Assembly (NCBI GenBank): GCA_033439265.1
Contig: JAVTVX010000027.1
Span: forward strand, 10,183,001 to 10,247,000
DNA length: 64,000 nucleotides
Reading direction: 5' to 3'
Source: Dillenia suffruticosa
Taxonomy: Eukaryota > Streptophyta > Magnoliopsida > Dilleniales > Dilleniaceae
Both the position numbers and the translations under genes were made by a program. Positions 11,230 to 22,204 of the stretch are shown here, in pieces. The number at the start of each line of letters is the position of its first letter. Within the stretch, counting starts at the first letter, position 1. The notes below the pieces were generated by a model. The model was not told the origin of the DNA, searched no databases, and saw only the letters and a list, made by a program, of their open reading frames with translations.

Positions 11230-12250
11230 CTTGATGGGAATGAACTTTTTTCTATAAAAGTAGGATGCAGAATGGTAGCATTGCCTTTATGAGCTTAGAA
11301 GATCAATCTGAGCATTGGCATAAAAGATTTGATCATTTCCATTATTCAGCACTTTATAGTATGCATAAGAGTGGATTGATGTAGGATTTGCTTATTATTG
11401 AAAATGTAACTGGTGTTTGTGAGGTTTGTCAGCTACAAAAGCAAGCAAGGTTGTCATTTCCTCAAAGCAAGACATGGAGAGCAGTTGAAAAGCTGCGCTC
11501 CACACAGACGTGTGTGGGCCCATAAGAACTCCTTCTTAAGTAGGAGCATGTATTACATAGTTTTTATTGATAATTTTAGTAAATTCTATTGGGTATATTT
11601 TGTGAAACAAAAATATGAGATTGTTATTATGTTTTGAAAATTTAAAAATTGGATTGAGAACCAAAGTGAACTAAAAATTAAGGAGATCAGATTTGATAAT
11701 GGGTAGAATATACCTCTAACTTGTTTAACAAGTTTTGTGAAAATGCAAGAATTGAACACCAGAGCAAAATAGAGTAAGTAAAAGAAAAAAAGGACAATCA
11801 TGAACATGTCTTTGTTTGAAAAGAAGATGCTAAAAAAATTTTGAGTTGAAACTACGAATAATACTTTTTCTCAACAGGTTGCCTACAAAAGTATTAAATG
11901 ATAAGACTTCATTTAAGGTTTGGTTTGGATACAAACCTACTTTGCAAAATCTGAAAGTGTTTTGATGCATACGTTACACACATATCTCATATGTATAAAG
12001 AGAAAAATTTGACGAAAAGACTGAAATTGGGATCTTTATTGGATACAGTAGCACCACTGAAGGTTAGAGTTTATCAACCTTTTAGTGGAAAGGTGATTGT
12101 TAGCAGAGATATCAAATTTAATGAATTGGTTGCATGGATTGGGAAAAATCCGAAGCATCATAAAATAAATAATGTATTTGAAAGAGTTCTTTTAAACCTT
12201 GCCAAAGAATACTTTGACTCAAGAATTATATTGTACAGTAGGCCGCTGGG
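11230..12250 (+). pseudogene. Copia D GAG-pre-integrase and integrase
   Basis: HWHKRFDHFHYSALYSMHKS with downstream CEVCQLQKQARLSFP forms the HHCC zinc domain of copia integrase. The core continues (about 11545-11640) as YYIVFIDNFSKFYWVYFVKQ, holding the first catalytic Asp, then an IRFDNG block near 11690 for the second. The third is lost among frameshifts around 11720-11880. The C-terminal domain (11991-12266) includes VYQPFSGKVIVSRDIKFNE, equivalent to the family VYxxxxxKxxxSRDVxFxE. Coding homology then stops; no RT follows. Confidence 0.8.
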
Positions 12251-12473
12251 AGACAAATTGGGTTAAATTGTCTGGGCCCTCTGACACTAAAATCTCTTTT
12301 TCTCTTCCTGCTTTTCTTCCCATCGTATCCCATTCCTTGGGGGACAAGAGTGTGCCTTTAGTTTCTAGATTTATCTGGTTTTTTAATTTTTTTTAGTTTT
12401 CTAATTTTTAAATTTTGAATTAACCCTATAAATATTTGTAATGTTTCATTATTTTAAAGATATGATTAATAAT

Positions 12474-15191
12474 CACTACAAAAAAAACATGCTTTTAGTG
12501 ACTGTTTTATCGATGAAAAATTTTTCTTTACTGATGATGCGTTGTAGCGACGAAAATTTTTTCGTCACTAAATTTAGCAACGGATTTCTTTTTTCGTTTC
12601 TAAATTTATTATATATTACTATATTTTTGATTTATTATATATATTTTATTTAATTATTATATTAATATTTTATTTTATTTAATTATATTTATTTAGCGAC
12701 GGATCAGAGTTCGTTGCTAAATTATATTATATATTATATATTTTTTATTTTTTATATATTTAATTTAATTTAATTAATATTTAATTAGCGACGGATTTAA
12801 ATCCGTCGCTAACCTCGCCTGTACTAGGGGGAGGGACCCGACTCCACGCCCACACCCTTGCCCGTGCCTGCCCATTGCTGGCTCCAGCTCATGGCCGTGC
12901 ACGCACCCGCACCTACCCACTACTAGGACCCACCCGTGTGCTTGCCTGCTGACTTTTTTAATTGTGCGAAAAATGCCTCCGCGCTTGCCTTCGGCATGGA
13001 TCGAACTTATGCACGGGAAAATGAAGAGACTCACAATGGCTACCAGACCGCAATGAGTTATACAACCATATACATTTTTATTTATTTATTATCTTTTTCT
13101 CACATTTTTAATAAAATGTTAAAATAAAAATAAAAATAAATTGATTAAAATAAAATAGTAAAAGATTTTAATTAATATTAAAAAAATATAACATATTAAT
13201 TAAAAAAGAAATGAAAATTCTTTGTAATATAATAAAATAATAAAATGTTAAATTCAATATGATTTTTTTTAAAAATATTATAACATAATAAAATAATAAA
13301 ATAAATTAAAATATGAAATGTTAATATGTTTTTTTTAATTTGTTATCTTACGCTCACATTTTATTAATAATAATAAAAAAATAAAAGATTTAAAAAATAA
13401 AATCATATTTAATCTTTAAAAAATTAAAAATAAAAAAATAAAATTTAATTTAGAATTTTATTGTTTTATAAAAAAAATTATTTTTTAAAAAATATATTAT
13501 ATTAATAAAAATATAATATATTAAAATAAATTAAAATACGATTTCGTGGCTAAATTTAGCCATTTTGTTCCTTAATAAATTAAAATAATATGTTTTTTAA
13601 TGATTTGTTAATATAAAATAATAAAATAAATTAAAATATGATTTGTTACTATTTTTTTATTTGTTATCTTACGCTCATATTTTATAAATAATAATAATAA
13701 AATAATACAATATGATAATTTGTTATAAAATAATAAAATATTAATTTAGAAAAAAGTATTATAAAATGTAAATTTAAAATATTATAAAATAATAAATATG
13801 ATTAGGTAATATAAATGAATAAAATAAAAAAATAAAAAAATAAAATAAAATATAAAATGTTAATTTAAAAAAATTAAGTTTAGCGCGGATTGAGGAATCC
13901 ATCGCTAAATTAGCGATGGATATCAGAATCCGTTGCTAACGAATCGTCGCTAAATAATAAAATAATATTATTTAAAAAAAATGAAAATATAAAATAATTA
14001 AAAAACTAATTTAAAATATTATTAAATAATAAATATGATTTCGAAATATAAATGAATAAAATAATAAAATAACAATATAAAATGTTAATTTTAAAAAAAT
14101 TAAGTTTAACATTTTTTATTTTATTTTCTTATTTTTTCTTTGCTTTTATTATTTTATTATTCTTTTTATTTTTTATTTTATTTTTTTGAAACCATGTCGG
14201 TAAATGGATAATCGCTTATTAGTAGTCATCCGTCTCACGGCCGTCATCCTCTGAAAACTACTATTTGATCTACTTGCCAGACGAGATGATCGTCGGACGT
14301 GAATGTATAATCTATTATATTTCTTGTTGATGACAATTGCGAATGAAGATAATCAACTAAATTTTCAAAAATAATTGAATTGTATGAGAGAAGCGAATGA
14401 ATGTAGAAAACAAAAAATACGAATAGTGAACTCAACAGCTGTGACTAATTGAAAATTATTTATTACAGATTGATTGAATTATTTATTATTAAAAATTATC
14501 AAATCGGTGAGAATTTGAAATATTCAATATGTATTTAATTCGATTTCGTTATTTAAAATATGTTAAAATGAGAGATACGGTTAAAAATATTTCCTAATAG
14601 AGTATAGAACAAATTTTTCTTGAAAGTTAGTCATGAATTTTGAAATTTTAGTAATAAATTAGTAACAAATTTAGACACATATATTTTATTTGTAACTAAT
14701 TAGCAATAAATTTTGTCATGAAAAGTTTTTTATAACTAATTAGTGACGAATTTAGTTACGAATTTTTGAGTTTATTTCTAATGTTTGTGACAAATATTTT
14801 TACCGTAACTAATTAGCGACGAAAAATTTTTGTAACTAATTAACGACTAAATTTATCACGAAAATATTTCGTAACTAAATTTAGCGATAGATAACAGTAT
14901 CCATGGCAAAATTTAGTCACAAAATTTCTATTCGTCACTAATTAGTGATGAATTTTGCAATGAAAAATTTTTCGTCGTCAATTAACGACGGATTTAGCGA
15001 AAAAAATTTTTTCATCGCCAATTAATGACGAATTTAGTCACAAATAATATATCTGTTGCTAATTTAGCCATGAATATTTTTTCGTCGCTAATTTCGTTAC
15101 AAATTAGCGATGAAATATTTTTTTGTAACTAAATTTATCGCAAAATAATGACGAATTTTTTTAGTCGGTAAAACCGTGATTTTTTGTAGTG
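12474..15191. mobile_element. Non-autonomous CACTA (En/Spm-like) element, 2.7 kb
   Basis: Ends are CACTACAAAAAAA (left) and TTTTTTGTAGTG (right), flanked by the 3-bp duplication AAT typical of CACTA elements. The uninterrupted neighbouring repeat units show the empty site (ATTAATAATAT), confirming both borders. Subterminal regions (12520-12810, 14620-15180) hold many copies of words such as AGCGACGAA, TCCGTCGCTAA and TAGTGACGAATTT in both orientations, the usual transposase-binding clusters. The interior is AT-rich apart from a GC-rich island at about 12810-13060. No transposase is encoded. Confidence 0.8.
12810..13065 (-). other. GC-rich island with a tRNA-like segment inside the CACTA element
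   Basis: About 12810-12945 is GC-rich (GCCCGTGCCTGCCC-like words) in a 70-80 % AT surrounding. Next to it, minus strand, TGGTAGCCATTGTGAGTC (about 13045-13028) resembles a Pol III A box and AAGTTCGATCC (13008-12998) a B box, about 30 nt apart. This could be a tRNA-derived SINE fragment or captured DNA. The acceptor stem was not resolved, so it is not called as a tRNA gene. Confidence 0.3.
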
Positions 15192-16060
15192 AATATTTCT
15201 TTTGGAGTAATAATTCTCTTTTAAAAGTTTTAGGGTTTTGTCACTTCTATAAACTCTATTGTCTTCCTTTTATCTCTCCTGTGTTAGGATTGATGTGGGA
15301 CAAATTTCAGGTAATTATTGGGTTTCATGAGAATGGTTCAAGAAAAAAAGGGGTCCATTAATTTTTGATCGTTTTAGTCACTTTTCGGCTTCTATTTTTT
15401 TTAGTTAGTTTTTTAATTATTTTAATTTTCTAATTTTTCTAGTTTCTGGATTTCTCTAATTTCCTAATTTTTTCTAGTTTTGCTAATTTTTAGGATTTGT
15501 ATTAACCCTATAAATACTTGTAGTGTTTCATTATTTTAGAGATATCATTAATAATATATTTTTTGGAGTAATAATTCTCTTTTAAAAGTTTTAGGGTTTT
15601 GTCACTTCTGTAAACCCTATTGTCTTCCTCTTATCTCTCCCATGTTAGGTAGTATCAAACATCACGTTTTGAATGATGTGGGACAAATTTCAAATAATTA
15701 TTGGGTTGTATGAGATTGGTTCAAGAAAATGGACCTTATAAGTTTTATTTTTTAGTTAGTTTTTTAATTTTTCTAGTTTTTAAACTTTTAGAGTTTCTTA
15801 TTTTCTCTAGTTTTTTAATTTTTCTAGTTTTTTTAATTTTTTTAGTTTCTTAATTTCCCTAGTCTCTAGATTACCCTAGTTTTCTAGTTTCTTAATTTTT
15901 AGGGTTTGTATCACTCTGTAAATATTTGTAGTGTTTCATTATTTTAGGATACACCATTAATAATATTTCTTTTAGAGTATTAATTCTCCCTTAAAAGTTT
16001 TAGGATTTTGTCTTTTTACAAATTCTATTGTCTTCCTTCTATCTCTCCCATGTTAACTCC

Positions 16061-17627
16061 ATGGATGCTCTCTTCTCTTGTGCCAGAAGCTTTAAGGCAT
16101 TCATGTGGTATGGGAATTAAAATAAAAGTTTCCTCGAACTAAAGAAGAAATATTAGTAATTGCAGTACCAATATCAGTAATTGCCAGATAAATTAGTTAT
16201 TGCTAGGTGGGAGAGAGGAGAGAGGAGAGAGGAGAGAGAAGCAGAGGAATAAGAGAAGCAAGAGAGGGATCAATGATCCATGACCAGTCATTACAAAGCC
16301 CAAAGCCTAATTTGATAGGCCAAAACTCTGAGTTAAATAAGGGAATAGTATTAAAAAAACAATCCCATGAAAACTCTAAACATTAAATTGCATTATATTC
16401 ATTGTGAATTTTGATGTCCTTCTTCAACTGTGCCAAGGAAAGAGCATAGTATCTAAAAAGGTTTTACTGTTATTATTACTATTATTATTATTATTATTTT
16501 GAAATATAACAGTGATGTGTCTTTCACCTTCAAGTAGTGAAGGTAATTTTTGTTTAATAAGTTCTGCAAGAATGAAGGGATTGCTGTGTCATTTCATCAT
16601 GCTTCATATGACCGATGAGTTTGGAAATTGAATTTCAGGTATAAATAGTAAAAATAGCATTTTATTTCTTTAGTTACCTTACTTATGCTTTGCTTAATGA
16701 CAACTAATTTGACAATGCGCCAAGTTAGCTCTTGTACACACAATCACAATGGGACTTTTTTTTAATAGTTTATTAGAAAATTTATAATTTAGGTAGATAA
16801 CTTTCATTCATATAATCTATGCAATCGCAAAGATACAGATACAGATACAGATACAGATACAGATACAGAGACAGAGACGACAGAGACGACAGAGACAGAA
16901 TTAACAAATCATTTCACCGGAAGTCCCCGTCACCACTTAACAATGGGCATAAGAATATCTTGCAAGGGAGATAAATTCCAGAAAGCAAAAGCCAATTAAA
17001 GCCGCCTATTTTGTGTGCATTTCTTAGGTCTCTTACTTTCCTCTATTCTCAAATTTGATCAATTTGGATTTGGACAACACTTAACAGTTCAACTACTTTT
17101 GTATAAATCTTTGTTCCATCACTCAACAACATTTTCTAAATTTTGATTTTGTTATATATTTCACACCTACCAAGTTGTAACCAAATTTCAATTATAAAAT
17201 GATTTGTATTAAATTTATATTTTATTACAAAATGAGTTTACTATATGATAGATTTTTGGTTTAAGATAATTGCTGATTTTTTTAATAATAAGGAAAAAAA
17301 ATTGACTGTCCTCTCAGTGTTGTGATCTTCCTTGAGGAAAGATTAAATGTTCAAGCCATTGAATTTGTTTTAGGCTATAAAGGTTCCAATAAGAAAGTAT
17401 ACAGATGCTTTTAGTAATTGAGGTTTGGTGCTTTTTGCTTGGTCGGATGCTATATGTTGTTTTGCTTTCAACCATTTTATTATCAAAATTAGGAAATCAA
17501 AGTATAAAAGGAAGAAAATAGGAGATAGCAAGGATGTCATGTGACAATGGAGAAGTGGAGGTGGTGGTTGCGATTGAAGAGTTCATTTGTATTTCCATTT
17601 AAGAGCATAGCAAACGTTAATCTAGAC

Positions 17628-17708
<81 letters not shown>

Positions 17709-17894
17709 ATAGTGTGATAGCGGTAGGGAAAAGGTAAGGATTAGTGGGTCTTTGCAAGGACATGGAATCATATGGGAGATACGCAGATATACAAGTGATG
17801 TGGGATATCATTCATTCATCTTGTCGACATAATGGCTACATGAAGAAAAACAAGAGATCTTCATCTTGAAGTTCTTGTTTTAAGCCAACATAAT
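16061..17894. other. Intergenic DNA with microsatellites
   Basis: No gene recognised. It holds a GA-rich stretch (16208-16260), an ACAGAT hexamer repeat (about 16829-16870), a CT dinucleotide run (17630-17660) and an adjoining CA run (17663-17706). The rest is AT-rich single-copy-looking DNA. Confidence 0.6.
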
Positions 17895-18191
17895 TTGTTG
17901 CGTCCAAGATTGCGAGGAGTATCACCGGCAAACTTAAGTCACCTCGCTTTCGAGCTGCATATAACCTTAGCACACGTGTACTTGTTTACCGCAGTGTATC
18001 GGTTATGGCATGCACTTGGAGAAAAACATCAGTGTTGGCTAACTTCGATAGTTGGCCAACATGGCAACTCTGCTCGGCCGCTGGATAAGCAACCGGAGCA
18101 AAGCCCCTTCAACACATGCCAATGCCGTAACGGGCTTGAAAAAGTCATGATGCTCATAACGGGTTTTATCGAATTATTCAAAGCAAGGTGA
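17895..18191 (+). other. Unidentified open stretch of higher GC
   Basis: A 98-codon stop-free frame without an ATG start (begins at TTG codons). It reads VSPANLSHLAFELHITLAHV, then GQHGNSARPLDKQPEQ and CQCRNGLEKVMMLITGF. Base composition is more GC-rich than both flanks, which suggests coding origin or an inserted fragment. I recognise no family. It lies about 190 bp beyond the ferritin stop codon, in the opposite direction, so it could overlap the ferritin 3' UTR. Confidence 0.25.
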
Positions 18192-18376
18192 TAATTCTTA
18201 ATCGTAAAGATTTTAGAAGTACCAGAGTCTCATATCCAGGAATACTAATACAATCCCACATACATTATCATGTGATGGATTAATAGGGAGACAAACCATA
18301 TACAAAGACCTTATAGCCTAATGTTGGGATTATTGACAACAGCAGAGAAAGGAAAAACTAAAGCATTGTTCTTCCA

Positions 18377-21300
18377 TCATACAGCATCATGCTCGTGAAG
18401 GAGCCTTTGATCAAAATGCCAGACACCTGAAAAGGGAAGACAGATAAGAAAGCAGCTATAGACAGTTCATTGCAAAAATCAAATAACAGAACATGAGGCA
18501 GATATTTATACTGTACCATGTCCTTTCCCAACCATTCTCAGTTGTGTGACGTACTCAGAGATCTTCTTAATTGCTTTCACCTTAAGAGAAAAAAGAAAAG
18601 AAAAATGATAATTAGGAAGAGTTAAACTTCAAATTAGTCTAGTTTTAGTTCTTCACTTATGGCACCATCTATAGATTATCAGCCTCATGTTTTTGTACTT
18701 TTTCTACTTCCAAGGGAGTATCTCGGCTTAGCAGAAGAACAATGTGAAATTCTTAGCTCACCTGCTCAGTTAAGAACTCGCTCTCGATAAACTCTGCCAT
18801 CTGAGGATCATTGTTTCTCTCTGCCACCTGTTGTTTGAGGGAGGAAGAAAACATAAAAATTAGGATCGAAAATTTGATTCATACAGTTCATCAACACAAA
18901 TTAAGAAAAAGTAAGCAGTAAAACTGAATAATTTTTATTAACATGACAGACATCCATGCAGAGGTGAAGGGTACAGATCACTTACATCGTGCAGGCTTAG
19001 AAGTTTCGCATTGGTCAACTTCTCCAGAGATAGCGTGAGTTCCATAGCTAGATCACAAGCAATGTAACCAAAACCAGGTTACTAAAACAGACTCAATAGA
19101 TGATGGCAAGGTTTATGCAATCAAATTGAAGCATGCTTATCTCATTTTAAGGCACGTGTGCAGTATTCCCTCAACATTGTTTTTGGCCCTTTTTCTTTTC
19201 TGATGCCATTTAAATCAGGCCTCATGATTTGTAAAGCTTATCATACAGTAGGTAAACGCACTTTGAATTTCTGTTTCTTACGGATAGAAAGGATCAAACC
19301 ACAACATGAAACCCAAAAACAAGCTTTCTCGTCCTTCCAAATTAAACAACAAAAATTAGTCCTCCGGATTTAAGATGTTTTAGACTATTTTAGTCCCCAG
19401 GTAGTCTCTGTACTGGTAGTGTCTCTCATGGACAAATACAAGGCGGATCTCCAACCATAGACTCACTTTGCAGCATTAAGAAATATAGAAAAAGGCAATA
19501 ACATTTGGGAAATTTGAAGAAATGTGACAGTAAATTCCAGCAATAATATAAGCCAAGCAAAAGCATGCACAAAGCAGTGGGGCCAGAAAAATTTATTAGT
19601 CATGATGCACTAAACAGGTAGACTTACCATGCAGTGCATCTCCCTTTTCCATGTGCTCAAACTCTGAAATTGGCGTCAGAATTGAATACAAGCGTACCCT
19701 TCCTCCCCTTATGTTCTGATATTATCAAAAGAATAATAAAAAATAATTAAAAAAATGTTAAAAGAGATAGATAGGGTGAAATTTTTTTATTTACCACTTT
19801 AACCATTGACCAGAAAAAGTAGGCAGAAGTTTTTTTTTTTTTTTTTTTCGTTCTAGATGTGCATTAAAAACCGACAGAACAACAAACTCCCACGTTGACA
19901 AACAGTAGAGGTCATGTGAAATATGGCAAGATCCTGGGACTTGGTTAATGAAATTTAGTTCAAGTAACAGCAATCCTCAGATCTCACTATAAATCACAAA
20001 AAAAAAAAAAAAACAGAAAAAACCTGGAACTTCATTAGCTTTTCAGCATGTTCTCTTTCTTCTTCACTTGACTCCTTGAAAAATCTGAAAAAGAAATGAA
20101 GCGGCGTATTGCATCAAGGCAAAAATGATAAGCTTAGGAAGTGGAATCTCAAAAGAGTAGAATTAATAGGTTAATTTAGTAGGATACTTTGCCAGTCCTG
20201 GGAGAGCAACGTTGTCCCTATCAAAGTAGGCAAACATGGAGTGATATGCATAGGACACATTGTACTCCACGCTGTCATATCAGAGAAAAGAAACAAAGTT
20301 AACAATTATACTACTGACACAAATACATAACAAAAAAATGATATGTTTGCTCTTGGCTTAATTATAGAAATGTCATTTGATGGAATTGATTTTTTTTTTT
20401 TTTAAAAAAAAAGAAAAAAAATAATCTTAGATGGACAAAATGGACAAAGTGAACTGCAGACCGGATACTATGCATCAGCATCTTCTAATTAATTTTTAAT
20501 TAAATATTTATTTAAATTGATACATATCGATGATTTAATTAAAAATTAATCGATACATATTATCATAAATTCATATATTTAGCCCATTTGGTCCATCCAG
20601 TACTACTGAAGGATAAAACAAAGAATTCATAGAGTTAGAATTAGTTGGGTTGAGTTTACTTAGCACACAACATATTATCAAGATATAAATTTGGAAAAAG
20701 GAATGCAGCCCAATGTGAAGACTCAATTGAGAGGTGATGAAAAGTCTTTGGTAGTCCTATTTATTTGTATTATGGAAAGGACGTTCCTGAATTGAAGTAC
20801 TAGAGTCTGTATGGTTTCTTTCTTTATTAATGAAAAGATTGTGACCTTAATGCCTTCTAGTTCTCACCACAAGGGTCTTCTTGATAATTAAATCATGTTA
20901 ACCCACAATCCCACCTAAATAATTGACGAACTTCTCTCTCTTTCTCCCCCTTTCAAGAGGTTTCTATCCTTTAAATTAGACTTAACGATGGTAATGATAG
21001 GTACCAAACATATAGAACACTTATTTCTTAGACACTCGGTCTGGTGGCACACTTGTACTGTAATAGAAAAAACATACGAGAGTTTTGCGGTACAACCCAC
21101 CTCAAACTAGATTTATTTTTGGGTCACCTATGATTAACGGATTCCAGATTTATCAAATAAATAAATATACTTATTTTCAATCCAAATCTACATAACAAAC
21201 TCCAACAAATATTATTTATTATTAAGCAAAAGATTAAAAAAAGAATTAACTTTCTACAAAGTGGGGGAATAAAGATTTAAATAAATGGAATAGAGAGAGA

Positions 21301-21616
21301 GAGAGAGAGATTGGATTGCTCACTTTATCTGTTCGTTTATGGCAGCTTCAGACTCATCAGCATAGTTTTGGCGAGCGAGAGAAACTTGAGTAGAATAAGG
21401 AATCACGAAATCCTCCTTCTTCACCTCTACGAATGGCTCAAATACTACACCTGTAATCTGCTCCGAAGCAGCCGAAACCGCCATCTTCCTGTTCCCTCTT
21501 CTCTGTGAAAAACACAGCGAAGAAGAGGAAGAAGAAAAAGAAGAGGAATTCCTGTTTCCTCCTCCATTGCCTTGGATTGCAGAGAGAGAAACAGATGAAA
21601 TATTTCTCAAAGCCAT
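18377..21616 (-). CDS. FER: Plastid ferritin, 8 exons, 255 aa
   Basis: Iron-storage protein of plastids; 24 subunits form a shell that oxidises Fe(II) and stores ferric mineral. Exons (minus strand): 21616-21324, 20271-20188, 20084-20024, 19715-19628, 19047-18986, 18827-18762, 18580-18517, 18426-18377. All seven introns are GT-AG and phases join to one 255-residue frame ending in TGA; plant ferritins typically have seven introns and about 250-265 residues. Residues 1 to about 48 form a Ser-rich transit peptide; about 49-78 the plant extension peptide ([17 protein letters not shown]). Ferroxidase residues are present: E100, Y107, E134, E135, H138, E184, Q218. Helix blocks [20 protein letters not shown] and [19 protein letters not shown] are typical. 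The start is the first ATG, in AAAAATGGC context. Intron 1 is long (1052 bp) and contains a MITE. The gene appears intact. Confidence 0.97.
20428..20599. mobile_element. MITE candidate in ferritin intron 1
   Basis: About 19-bp imperfect terminal inverted repeats (TAGATGGACAAAATGGACA at the left; the right end's complement is TGGATGGACCAAATGGGCT, 15 of 19 matching) enclose 172 bp. The middle contains an AT-rich inverted repeat (AATTTTTAATTAAAT and ATTTAATTAAAAATT at about 20490-20545). No coding capacity and no clear target duplication. It lies inside an intron, away from the splice sites. Confidence 0.5.
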
Positions 21617-21671
21617 TTTTGTAGAGAGAGAATTGATAATTTGGATGAGAACTTGGGAATGGAGGATCTAC

Positions 21672-21679
21672 ATATATAG
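21672..21679 (-). promoter_or_regulatory. Ferritin TATA box
   Basis: TATATA-type sequence (minus strand CTATATATG) about 55-60 bp before the ferritin ATG at 21616. With the usual spacing of about 30 bp the transcript would start near 21645, giving a short 5' UTR. No other TATA-like word is as well placed. Confidence 0.6.
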
Positions 21680-21746
21680 AAGAAGAGACCTCTGCTTTAC
21701 AAGTCCCCGTGATCTTGTATTTCATGTGCACCGTTCGATGATTTAC

Positions 21747-21752
21747 CACGTG
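21747..21752. promoter_or_regulatory. G-box (CACGTG) upstream of ferritin
   Basis: Perfect palindromic CACGTG in context CCACGTGGGCGG, about 130 bp before the ATG. G-boxes bind bZIP/bHLH factors in plants, and bHLH factors take part in iron regulation. Binding here is inferred only from sequence. Confidence 0.4.
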
Positions 21753-21785
21753 GGCGGCCAGGATCGAGATAAGTGTACGGGGCGT

Positions 21786-21799
21786 GTGGCGAGCCCGTG
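21786..21799 (-). promoter_or_regulatory. IDRS-like iron-responsive element
   Basis: Minus strand reads CACGGGCTCGCCAC, about 170 bp before the ferritin ATG. The iron-dependent regulatory sequence described in Arabidopsis FER1 and maize ferritin promoters is CACGAGGCCGCCAC; 11 of 14 positions match, including both ends (CACG and CGCCAC). In those genes IDRS represses transcription when iron is low. Role here is inferred. Confidence 0.4.
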
Positions 21800-21965
21800 G
21801 TCCGTCGCAGTCCTTGTCTTTATCTTTCCAGCTGGAATGCCGCAACATTCCACAGATCTATGCGCTCGCGCGTGGAGATGTACGTATAATCGCCTTATGG
21901 CCGCGAAGATGGCAGAAACCGATGCTGACGTATTCTTGTCCGGGCGAGTGTCCTGGATTTCCTAA

Positions 21966-22204
21966 ATTTTGACCAATTTCAGGTTTTGTCTTCTGGTGAC
22001 ATTTTTCTGTTTTGGAGATAAGGATGAGAAGAATCTCACTCGTTCACACCGGCCATTTGTGCCATAAAAATTGAATTAGTGTCAAGGTTTTGTAATTTAA
22101 GAGAATATTTGGTGGAAAGTTGTATATTTTATAATTTAATTTATATTACAATGATAAAACCTTTATCTCATTAATGGATTCATTATATAAATTTTTTATA
22201 TCAG
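21966..22204. other. Distal ferritin promoter flank
   Basis: About 240 bp between the proximal ferritin promoter and the truncated end of copia B. AT-rich from 22080 on; no feature recognised. Confidence 0.4.

Larger units (their letters stand above)
9985..12250 (+). mobile_element. Ty1/copia retrotransposon D (plus strand, lacks RT/RNase H)
   Basis: Plus-strand order: gag, two zinc knuckles, protease, GAG-pre-integrase, integrase core and integrase C-terminus. At about 12235 the coding homology stops before the reverse transcriptase, and LTR-like DNA (12350 onward) follows. The protease active site is mutated and all domains carry stops or frameshifts. No clear 5' LTR was found upstream of gag. 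It is a truncated, immobile copy of a family different from copia A, B and C (two knuckles, different gag). Confidence 0.8.
12350..16060 (+). repeat. Three tandem LTR/TRIM-like units (first one split)
   Basis: Three diverged units of roughly 330-370 bp: 12350-12473 plus 15192-15390, 15391-15740, and 15741-16060. Each has a T-rich run with TTTTTCTAGTTT-type words, a TATA-like AACCCTATAAATA-type box (weaker in the third), TGTTTCATTATTTTA, ATTAATAATAT, AATTCTCTTTTAAAAG, and a TTGTCTTCC...ATCTCTCC block. Two units continue with GATGTGGGACAAATTTCA. The layout of a short promoter-bearing repeat in tandem fits TRIM-type or tandem solo LTRs, perhaps the 3' LTR of copia D. Unit 1 is interrupted by a CACTA element. 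Confidence 0.55.

Noticed and set aside
16198-16260. GA-rich run as a possible GAGA regulatory element
   Set aside because: No gene start nearby; simple repeat is sufficient.
17630-17706. Dinucleotide runs considered as a recombination or promoter feature of the ferritin gene
   Set aside because: They lie beyond the ferritin 3' end and are ordinary microsatellites.
21438-21972. Long open frames on both strands across ferritin exon 1 and its promoter
   Set aside because: They are shadows of exon 1 and of the GC-rich promoter; the ferritin frame, splice sites and TATA box explain the region.
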